A DNA stretch of 64,000 bases, taken from NCBI GenBank assembly GCA_963575745.1, contig CAUYUJ010020682.1, forward strand, positions 97,501 through 161,500. The letters run 5' to 3'. Below the pieces are notes generated by a model that was given only the letters and a program-made list of their open reading frames with translations, was not told the DNA's origin and searched no databases. This document shows positions 1 to 9,100 of the stretch, one piece after another (within the stretch, counting starts at the first letter, position 1; every line of letters begins with the position of its first letter). A program made the position numbers and the translations under genes. Source of the stretch: Prorocentrum cordatum (Eukaryota > Sar > Dinophyceae > Prorocentrales > Prorocentraceae).

Positions 1-11
1 AGGAGACCTCC

Positions 12-1505
12 TTGGCATCGGCGCCGGCTCCAGCGACTACAGTGGCAGACATGATGAACATCAAATCGCAGCGTTGCTTCGATGTCATGGCTGTGGTTCA
101 TTCTGTTTCAGAAACCCGCACTCCCGCTGGCCACCCTCCAGTGGCAAGTGTACATCTGGTCGACGGCACACAGACGAGTAACTCCAAGACAGCGGAGGCT
201 GTGATTGCAGTCTGGGGATCCACCAACATAGAGCTTTGTCGCTCTCACAAAGGACAACCGCTGCTGTTTCTCAACGTGGCGGGCAAATTCGACGGCAAAC
301 TGGAGCTGAACTTGTCGCAAGATCGCGTGGTGGATTCCGCATGCTCTTGTCCCAGAATGACTCAACTACACGACTTAGCAGCCACTCAAGACTTCGCGAT
401 GGACCGGGAGCAGCTGACCACCGCTCATGCGGGTACTTGGGATCCAGACCAGGCTTCGCAGATTCTCACCGGAGAAGCACTCCTCTCCTGCTGTGCCTTT
501 TTGGCTATGGCGTCGGATGATCCGAATGCAAACTTGCCACTCTTGTTGCAGGTCAATGGGATGAGGCTTGAGGAACCGGAGCCAGCCGACTCTGTGGTGG
601 AGAACACAGGCGAGCGCGTGTTCTTTACGACTACTGCTCGTGATTTCAGTGGCTCGTGCAAAGTCGGCGTATCACAAGCGGCAGCCTTCGCCTTGACTGG
701 CATTGACAGCATGCAAGAATTCAAAAAAGTTCACGACGAGAAAGCTATCTCCTTCCCTCCACTGAGCAATTGTCGCATCATACGACGCGTGCGCAATGTG
801 GCTGCGAATGCACAGGATGACACACCTCAACGGACTTTCGTCAACACGACTGTGGTGGCCGTTTCACCGCTTCAGATATCGCACGCCCCGAATACGTCTT
901 ACAATGTCGTCTTGGAGATCCTGAAGCAGTGCCGCGAGAGCCAGGATGCAATGCTCGCGGCACAGCTCTCTGAGATACGGTCTTGCCCCTTCTACGGCAT
1001 GCGCGTGCAGTACTCACCAGCGGGTGGAGGGGGTGACGCTTCTCAGCTTACCCGGAACTGCCACTTGGCAGTCGTTCTCGTTCGTACCACGCAGAAGTCT
1101 CGGTGCGTATCCACTGCGGCTGGCTTCGTCGTGTCCACACCAGGTGTCACGGACGCTTCTGACGGTGAGTCTTCCCACTCAGTGACGATTCACGGACACT
1201 GCTCAGTTGACAACTTGCTCTCGTTCAAAATGGATCCGCCCAACCGAGCGAAGCACAGAGTCTGCTTGTTGCTCATTACTGGCTGTTCAAAAGACGGCAT
1301 GACGGTGCACAGCGTGACCCACATTGACGACTCCGTCGTGTCTGAGGCGCAGTACTTCATTAAAAAATTGAGAACACTGGGGATGCGCACAGAGCTTCAG
1401 CAATCAGGCGAGCATAAGCGGATGAATGAGTGGAGCACGACGCCGGAATCCGCCAAGAAGTGCCGCATTCTTGAAAGCCACCCCTCAGGAGAAAGCTTGA
1501 GGTGA
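12..1505 (+). CDS. ORF with OB-fold-like region, possible ssDNA-binding protein (5' end not defined)
   Basis: Open frame of 497 codons ending in TGA at 1503. It opens at TTG, and the first ATG in frame is at 51, so the true start may be that ATG or an exon upstream of the window. I do not recognise it securely. Residues ~25-105 read like an OB-fold strand pattern: LVDGT, then AVIAVWGS, a short turn, then FLNVAGKFDGKLELN, as in replication protein A DNA-binding domains. The rest has no motif I can name. It lies 0.7 kb upstream of a Helitron-like gene on the same strand. Some Helitron/Helentron families carry RPA-like genes, so it could belong to that element; this is inference. Gly-rich GGGG-DASQL near residue 340 resembles a decayed copy of the 19-nt family A repeat found downstream. 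Confidence 0.45.
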   Translation: MASAPAPATTVADMMNIKSQRCFDVMAVVHSVSETRTPAGHPPVASVHLVDGTQTSNSKTAEAVIAVWGSTNIELCRSHKGQPLLFLNVAGKFDGKLELNLSQDRVVDSACSCPRMTQLHDLAATQDFAMDREQLTTAHAGTWDPDQASQILTGEALLSCCAFLAMASDDPNANLPLLLQVNGMRLEEPEPADSVVENTGERVFFTTTARDFSGSCKVGVSQAAAFALTGIDSMQEFKKVHDEKAISFPPLSNCRIIRRVRNVAANAQDDTPQRTFVNTTVVAVSPLQISHAPNTSYNVVLEILKQCRESQDAMLAAQLSEIRSCPFYGMRVQYSPAGGGGDASQLTRNCHLAVVLVRTTQKSRCVSTAAGFVVSTPGVTDASDGESSHSVTIHGHCSVDNLLSFKMDPPNRAKHRVCLLLITGCSKDGMTVHSVTHIDDSVVSEAQYFIKKLRTLGMRTELQQSGEHKRMNEWSTTPESAKKCRILESHPSGESLR

Positions 1506-2223
1506 GCTTTCTCCTGTCTTGTCAGCGATGCTTCTCAGCTTGCTGGACATGGCAAGCATCTTTGTCTTGCGCCTTGCGGGATGCCAACTAGGTTTGCCTC
1601 AAACATATCGTTTGGTAGTTTCGTTGTTTATGCGGTGCTTCTCAGCCTGCACTATTTACTGTTGTGGCGTCTGGTGCACGAATAGTGTTTGCGGCCTGCA
1701 TTCCTCCTCAGCCTGCCCTGGCTCCCTTGAGAGTGCCTGCGCAGAGTTTCGGTCTGTGCTCACGTTGCCCAACGGATTCATTCACCTTCGCCCGCGGTGC
1801 TTCTCAGCCTGCACTTCCTTTGCTACAAGCGCCTGTTCTGCAGTCGTTCACAGTGTCTCGTTTACAGAGAATTTCGGTGTTTGAAAAACAAAACAATTCT
1901 GCATGTGTTTCTGTGGAATCTAAATCAGGTCATGGCCGTGCTTCATTGCAAGACAACCCCCATGTTCGTAGCAGTGTCGAAATCAGACGTCGTTGAGTTA
2001 TAAAAGCGTTGATAGCAGTGTCTCGTTTTCAAACGCCTCATTGTATATCAACTCTGGCTGTGCCTCATTTCAAGACACCTTCCATGTGCGTAGCAGTGTC
2101 GGTATCAGAGGTTCCTCCACAACGAATTTCCCTCATCACCATCATCATGATCAAGTTCTCCCTAGCCATGTTGCCTCGAGCTATCCTTACAAAGGAACTT
2201 TCCAGCACCCACTGTACACAGTA
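1506..2223. other. Intergenic spacer carrying family A micro-repeats and minisatellite seeds
   Basis: No convincing gene. It holds clean or near-clean 19-nt family A repeats at 1525, 1632 and 1794 and a degraded one near 1701. It also holds isolated copies of the core of the 33-bp minisatellite found at 5.7-6.2 kb (GATAGCAGTGTCTCGTTT near 2012, partial near 1853, 1960 and 2088). Confidence 0.6.
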
Positions 2224-3024
2224 ATGCCGCGGCATGCTGGTAGCTCTCGGTCTGGGCGCCATGCTCCTGACGTTTCTGCACCCAACAGCGGTGCTCCTCA
2301 GCCTGCTGCAGTGAGCAGTGCCCCTCCTCAGCGTGCTGTGTTGAACGGCACTGTCCAAAGGATTGTTGACCTGGTGAAGGAGTTCGGTCGTATACCGAGG
2401 CGAAAGAAAGGAACGTCCGAGGAAGTGCGAGCTGAAAACAAGTTGGCCAAACGTTTCTCCGACCACCGCGACAGCATTCCTAATGACGTTATGTTAGAGT
2501 TGCAAGCCCTCGAATGCGCCACGCCTTCAGAGTCAGCCGCTGTCAGCGCTGCCCTTCAGCGTTCTGATGCTCCTGACGTTTCTGCACCCAACAGCGGTGC
2601 TCCTCAGCCTGCTGCAGTGAGCAGTGCCCCTCCTCAGCGTGCTGTGTTGAACGGTACTGTCCAAAGGATTGTTGACCTGGTGAAGCAGTTCGGTCGTATA
2701 CCGATGCGAAAGAAAGGAACGTCCGAGGAAGTACGAGCTGAAAACAAGTTGGCCAAACGTTTCTCCGACCACCGCGACAGCATTCCTAATGACGTTATGT
2801 TAGAGTTGCAAGCCCTCGAATGCGCCACGCCTTCAGAGTCAGCCGCTGTCAGCGCTGCCCTTCAGCGTTCTGCATTAAGCGGATCTCTGCAAACGCTCGT
2901 CGAGGACGTGAAGCAGTTCGGTCGTATACCGATCAGAAATCATGGAACGTCTGAGGAAGCACGAGCCGAAAACAACTTGGCCAAACGTTTCTTGAACACC
3001 GCGAGAGCATTCCTGGTGACGTGA
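2224..3024 (+). CDS. Tandem ~55-residue repeat protein, N-terminal part of the Helitron-like gene
   Basis: The frame is open from 1993 (TTG); the first ATG is at 2224. It contains three copies of a ~55-residue charged helical unit of the form VDLVK-FGRIP-K-GTSEE-AENKLAKRF. The third is broken: relative to the first two, one base is missing near 2990, and the frame ends at TGA 3022. Two further units of the same kind continue in the next frame (3.1-3.5 kb), which argues that all five belonged to one protein. The pattern (short helix, G-x-x-P, then a basic LA-x-R helix) recalls helicase-associated or Myb-like DNA-binding repeats. A DNA-binding role is inferred, not shown. Family A repeats encode the linkers (SGAPQPAA) between units. 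Confidence 0.5.
   Translation: MPRHAGSSRSGRHAPDVSAPNSGAPQPAAVSSAPPQRAVLNGTVQRIVDLVKEFGRIPRRKKGTSEEVRAENKLAKRFSDHRDSIPNDVMLELQALECATPSESAAVSAALQRSDAPDVSAPNSGAPQPAAVSSAPPQRAVLNGTVQRIVDLVKQFGRIPMRKKGTSEEVRAENKLAKRFSDHRDSIPNDVMLELQALECATPSESAAVSAALQRSALSGSLQTLVEDVKQFGRIPIRNHGTSEEARAENNLAKRFLNTARAFLVT
2261..2872 (+). repeat. 306-bp tandem duplication (two units)
   Basis: Units 2261-2566 and 2567-2872 are nearly identical, with only a few substitutions seen by eye. The length is 102 codons, so the duplication keeps the frame and adds one complete ~55-residue unit plus its family A linker. The low divergence points to a recent event. Confidence 0.9.
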
Positions 3025-3078
3025 TGTTGGAATTGCAAGACCTCGAGGAGTCACGCGCCGTCAGCGCTGCTGCTCAGC

Positions 3079-5697
3079 GTGCTGCAAGCCGAGGAGTTCA
3101 AGCGGAAGCAGAAGACCGATGAGATCCTGCAGCAGGTGCGCGAATTCGGCAGCTGGCCGAAGGAGAGCGCTCAACGCCCGCTTGCAGAGCGGCAGTTGGC
3201 TTGGCACATCCGAAAAACACGGAAGGCCAAACATTTCTCACCGGAGCAGGAGGCCGAGCTTCAAACTCTGCAGCGGGCGGATACGAAGCCCGTCGGGCTC
3301 ATGCAGCAGACGAAGATCGAGGAGGTCATGCAACAGGTGCGAGACCACGGCCGCTTTCCGAAGGAGTCCGCCGGGCGTAGTGTTGCAGAGCGGCAACTAG
3401 GCTGGCCAGTTCGGAAAGCACGGAAGGCCAAGCAGTTCTCCCCGGAGCAGGAGGCCGAGCTCCAGGCCCTCCAGCAGTTGGAGACCGATGACACAACAGC
3501 GACTCGCATCGCGGAGGCGGAGGCCCTCCCAAACCCCATGGAAGGGTTCGCTGACGAGGCGCAGAACAGGATCGACCAGGACCTGCTGATGCTGGAGAGT
3601 GGCATCCGGACCAAGGCAATCCTGCGGCGCCTTGCCGTCTACAAGGAGCTGGTGTCCAGCCGCGGTGCTACTCAGCCCGCGCAGCTCAAAGAATTCGTAC
3701 AGCGGTACGCGGAGCGGGTGCGCAGGGCGTCGGCCGCTTCCGCGGGGAAGACCTGCTACGTTCCCGGCGGTGAGGTGGAGGGGGGCCAGCTGCGCGTCTT
3801 CTCCGCCCGCCCCGTCATGACGGGGCCGCTCGTGTGCCAGCTCTGCGAGTGCGACTTTCTCACAGAGGAAGACTTTGCGCGGCACAAGCAGCAGGGCCAC
3901 GCGCGCGAGGCGGAATACCGCAAACGGGTGCTGTTCCTGATGACAGAGGCCGGCTGCAGGCCGATAGCCGCCCAGGAGAAGAGGATCATGGTGCAGAATT
4001 TTGCTCACTTCCAGCAGTTCTGTCACCCGGGCAGCAAGGGCAACCGCTTCTCGGGCGGCGAGGCGGTGCCCCGATGCGAGGCAGCCTGCGTAGTCTGTGC
4101 GCAGAAAGACTACCTGGAGCACCGCCACAAACTGAGCCTGTTTGGGGCAGTGCCGGAGGAACGTGTCTTTGAGCACTGCGCGGACTCAGCAAGCGATCGT
4201 GATGACCTATCCGATGGCGAGGCAGATGCTCCACCCAAGCGTGCTCTGGTGAAGCACCGCGGGGTGTACTACTTGCAGTCCCCGGAGCTCGCGCAGAAGC
4301 TCCTGGACGTGGACAGGTACAGGCAGCGGTGGCCACTGATCCCGTGTGAACAGCTGCACGCGTCCAGCGTTAAGCATCCGGAGCACCCAGAGTGGCGGTG
4401 GCTGCTGCACTCCCGCCGAGTCCCTGCGGTTGCACCACCAGAAGCAACGGCGGGAACCTGCGGTGCTTCTCAGCCTGCTGCCGACAAGTCCGGCGGAGCT
4501 TCTCAGCCTGCGGACGAGAGGCCTCCGTGCGCAGGGGTGGGAGATGCCAACGCGTTGGTGTGGGTCTGTTGGGATTGCCTCAATGACCTGTGCGCCAAGA
4601 AACCGAAGATGCCGTTAAACGCCCTGGTCAACGACAACTGGATCGGCCGGGAGCTCATGCTCGTCCGCAACGCTTCGAAAGCTACTAAGATGCTGGCGTC
4701 CCTTGGCCGATGCTGTTGGAAGCAAGTCCGCCTCGGCAAGGGCGCCCCGGATGTCCAGCAGAAAGGCATCTCGGGCAACACTATCCTCTTCGCCCAGCCC
4801 ACGGCGCAAATCCCGACCATGGAGCTGCCCCCGGAGCAGGGCGCGCTTGTGGACTCTCTGAACATCGTTTTCTCGGGCGCCGCGCACAAACTCCACAAGG
4901 CGTACTGGGCAACAGTCAAGCGCGGCGAGTATATGCAGATCGTGAGGGAGCGCAAGCTGCAGTGCGCAACCTTTTCCGAGGTATCCGTCCGGGAGGATGT
5001 TGCCCCGACACGGTTGCCGGAGGACGGCGTGCCAGACCACATCGAAGCCTGTCTGCAACCAGTGGACGGTGTGGACAAAGCCCCGGTACGTCTGTTGGGG
5101 CCAGCATCCAGGGCGCCGGAAGTGGGCAGAGACGACGAGGCGGGAGACGAGTCTGACGAGGAGACAGAGACAGACAAAGACGGAGAAGCAGCAGAACAGC
5201 CTGACATGGCCTACCTGCATGAAAATGTGGCAGAGGTCACAGTTGCAGTGGATCCAGTGCATGACATCGCTCCAGTCCGAATGATGCAAGCGCTGCAAGG
5301 CACGCTGGTGGCGCTGCAGGAGCAGGCAGCACGCATCGCCAAGAACGAGGTGACGCCGACAGTGGCAGACAGCAGCGGTGCTCTTCAGCCTGTTGCCGAC
5401 GAGGGCGGCAGGCATACGATGCGCAGCATGGTTCTCGATGTACAGAGTGCTGCTCGTTCGTTCGACGAGCGAGCGCAGGTGGTGCTGGAGAAAGCGCAAG
5501 CAGGAGCAGACGCGTGCAGAGCTGTGGGCCCGCACTCCTTATCGGTGCCTACGCAGAAACCCTTGAGTTCTTTCGACAGCAGGTCTTGGCCGGCGTGCTA
5601 CACAGAGTTCTGGTTCGGGGACGGCGCGCCGAACCTCGAGCGGGAGCGGCCCATGCTGTTCGAACAGGTCTTCCCCAGGAATACTACTTATGCTACC
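3079..5697 (+). CDS. Helitron-like Rep N-terminal segment with zinc-binding motifs
   Basis: Opens at GTG in the middle of a repeat unit with no near ATG (first one at 3301), so it is a continuation of the preceding frame through a frameshift or intron. In order: two ~55-residue basic repeats (3100-3480); a C-x2-C-x12-H-x4-H finger (VCQLCECDF...H, about 3832-3900); a second Cys-rich patch (CEAACVVCAQ, ~4077-4110); and at 4561-4656 the block W-VCWDCLNDL...K-P-MPLNALVNDNWIG. That last block is characteristic of proteins placed ahead of Helitron Rep domains. An acidic linker is at ~5130-5190. Family A repeats at 3662, 4460, 4493 and 5375 add GATQPA, GASQPA, GASQPA and GALQPV in frame. The real coding signal stops near 5.69 kb where a minisatellite begins. 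The frame stays open through the array to 6375, but that stretch is repeat-derived. Confidence 0.65.
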
Positions 5698-5698
5698 A

Positions 5699-6170
5699 GT
5701 GTTGATAGTGGAGTCGATCCATTGATAGCAGTGTGTCGTTTGGACCTACATGTGTTGATAGCAGTGTCTCGTGGAGGCCTACATCCATTGATCGCAGTGT
5801 CTTGTTTGTACCTACGTGCGTTGATAGCAGTGTCTCGTTTGGACCTACATGTGTTGATAACAGTGTCTCGTTTGGATCTACACCCACTGATACCACTGTC
5901 TCGTTTGGACTTACATGTGTCGATCGCAGTGTCTCGTTTGGACCTACACATGTTGATAGCAGTGTCTCGTTTGGACCTATATCTATTGATAGCATTGTTC
6001 CGTTTGGACCTACATGTGTTGATAGCAGTGCCCCGTTTGGACGTACATGCGTTGATCGCAGTGTCTCGTTTGGACCTACATGTGTTGATAGCAGTGTCTC
6101 GTTTGGACATACATCCGTTGAACGCAAAGTTGCGTTTGGACCTACATGTCTTCATAGCAGTGTCTCGTTT
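5699..6170 (+). repeat. 33-bp minisatellite, 13 complete units
   Basis: Complete units run 5738-6166 (13 x 33 = 429 bp), preceded by a partial unit. The core is GTTTGGACCTACATGTGTTG followed by ATAGCAGTGTCTC. A unit is 11 codons with no stop in most frames, so several frames stay open on both strands. It splits the Helitron Rep gene, entering in one frame and leaving in another. It is either an intron filled with repeats or an expansion that broke the gene. I tested simple AG-bounded splice choices and none rejoined the frames cleanly. Confidence 0.9.
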
Positions 6171-6172
6171 CT

Positions 6173-9100
6173 TCGTCCTTCGAGGTCGCACGGCGCCTCA
6201 TCAACCTGGAGGAGCTCGAGTACTCTCTCGCGACCGACGAGGAGCCCTACGAGGCAGCTTGCCAGAGCCGCTTCAGCTCGCCAGAGCTGATTGCCGTCTT
6301 CGGCGACGTGATCCGCCGGCTGCGGCTCTTGAAAGGCACTCGGGCGGCGATTGGCAGGAAAGGCTTCGGCACTGACCTCCAGATCCTGTCAGAGGCGTCG
6401 GCGGAGGATTTCATGGAGGCGCTAAACATCGCTAAGCCGGCCGACTGCATCGGCTCCGCCATTTCACGCCCGGGCATGCCTGCCAAGGTCAAGACTGCCC
6501 TCAGGACGTTGCTACTTAGCACTTCCGATGTCCCTGGCACGGAGGGGCGGAAAACCGCACTCCGCTTCGACGGGCACGGCAACAACCTCAAGTTCGGCGC
6601 GGCCAGCTTCTTCGTCACACCGAACTTCGCAGACACGCGCAGCCCGTTGGTCCTCCAACTCCACGAAGGGCCCGGAAAGCGGAGCCACTTAGACATTCGC
6701 GGGGGCGCGGTTGGCGCGGTGGCCAGAGCCGGCGGCGCTTCTCAGCCTGCTGGCCCTGACCTGCGGAGTCCAGCTCCGGCCATGCCTTCTCTGGAACGGA
6801 TGCACCAGATAGTGGCAGCAGACCCGCGGGCGCAGGCCAAGTTCTTCCTGTTGATGACGGAGCTTCACTACCGCTACATCATCGGCTTAGAGCGCCTGTT
6901 TGTTGGCCGCACAACGCTAGCCCGACAGGCGGTGACAACGGAGGACGACGTGGCAGCGTCTCTGCAGCCGTGCGTGGCCCCAGGCACCACTGATGTGCAA
7001 GCGCCTTTCGAAGCACAGGGTCGGGGCTTCACGCACGGCCACGGCAAAGGCCACAGCGTCATCGGGCCTACGATGGCGTGGCTGCGGTCGGCAGTGGTCG
7101 GAGGCCTGCGCACCGCCGCTCGGGAGCTGCGAACTGCGCTTCTTTCCACCGCGGAGACCGTGCAGTACGAAGCTGCCAACGAGCCCGCACGGCAGCTGGG
7201 GCTTCCTGACGTCGCGCCAGAGCCTTTCACAGCCAGGCAGCAACGACAGAGCCGCATGGACGGAGGGGAAGAGGAGGACGGCACCCTGCGCGACGAAGTG
7301 CCTCTCGGCCCGCCAGTGGAGCAGCCGCACCTGGTGGAGGAGCGAGCGCGGGCAGCCGCAGAGAACCGGATGCCTGCAATCGGCGCTGCAGCGTACCGGG
7401 GCCTCCCGCTCACAGGAGCCTTTCAGTCTACGTTTCCAAGCTACCGCCAACGAACTAGCTTCGGGCAGCTAGGTGGCGCTCCTCAGCCTGCCATGGCAGC
7501 CAGCCATGCTAGCCTCTTCCAGACGAACGAGGATGGAGCGATTCAGGAAGTCCTCAAGCCCGATGGCTCGCCGGCTTCGGTCGAGGAGATTACCGCAGAT
7601 GCGGAGGCTTGGGCGGTAGCGTTTAGCCATGACTTCTTTTGCAACATCTGCTCCAACCACGAGCACGACTGCACCGAGACGTGCGTCAAGTACGTCAAGA
7701 AGAAGCTCGAGGCCAAAGAGAGTCTGCGCTCGAACAGAACCCCGTCGTGCCGCTTCTGGTTCTTTCGCATCCAGCAGCTATGTCTAGCAGGCCGCACCAA
7801 GCGAGTGCGTCGGCGCGGCAAGCCTTTGGTCCGGACTCCGTTCATCGACTTCTCTGATGACCGCAACCAGCGGTGCCGCTGCCAGGTCAAACGCGACCAG
7901 CCGTTCAGGAGCTCCAGCAACGACGTCTCTCAAGTGACCAGCCGGTGCAACGTGGATTTCCAGTTCTTGATGCGCGCGCCTGACGAGTCTGCCGAGGCAG
8001 CAAAAGTGCTTCAGCCTGGTGGTGCTCCTCAGCCTGCCCAGGACGGGCTGCCTGCGGCCGCCCCAGCTCAGCTGGCCAAGCGCAGAAGGCTTACCAAGAA
8101 AACGGCCAGCATGAAGAACCCAGAGTCGGCAATCGCATTGCGCTCATCCAAACAACTCGGCGGCCGCAAAAAGTGGCTCTACGGTTGTGGCTCCTTGCAT
8201 CCGACAGATGCATCTGTCGTGGAGAGCTTCCAAGCTGCTTTCCAGAAGGCTTTCTCCATGGACTTCTACATCACGAAGTACCAGGGCAAGATGATGGAGT
8301 CCATGACGCCGCTCTTCCAGTCTATGCTCACCGGCATGCAGCGTCTGGAGCAGCAGGAGAGGGACGAGAAGGAGGAGGAAGCCCGGAAGGTGCTCAGTGA
8401 GGGCGGCGCTGATGGCGAGGACCAGACGCTGGCCAAACGGGGCCGGACGCGCGAGGATCTCGCTCGCCGCGCTCGGCGGGTCTGTATCCGCCTGGCGTCG
8501 ATGGCGAACCGGTGCTTCTGGCTCTCCACGACGGAGGTGGCCGTGCATGTCCTCACAGGCGGCGACTGCCTCCAGTCGCACCACAATGTGCGGCTCTTCA
8601 CGAGACAACTACAGTGGGCCTGCCAGCAGTGCAAACGCTTGCTAAACCATGAAGGTTCGGGCGGGGAGACGCATAATGATCAGGTGCCAATACAAGCAGT
8701 CCGCATCCAGATCCCTGACGCCGACAACGAGGAGGAGGACGCAGCAGGTGACACCAGCGGTGCTCCTCAGCCTCCTGGAGACACTCCTGCTGGTGATGAG
8801 CAAGGTGGCGGTGCGGAGTGTGAGGACATGCACGTGTGCACCACCAGCACGAACACGGCCGACGACTACGCCCACAGAGGCCCTCGCCTGCAGACCATGC
8901 CGTACTACGTCTACAGGATGTACGTCCGGCGAGTCCTGAAGCCGAGCCGGGTCAAAGCTTCTGGACCGCGATTCTTCGCCTTCGACAGCCACTACGTCTT
9001 GGCTCCGCGGTGCATGCAGGAGGTCCAGTTGACGCGGAGTCACGTCCCCACCATCGATGGCTTCCAGTGCCCGACCTGGGCACAGGACCCCGAGCAGAAC

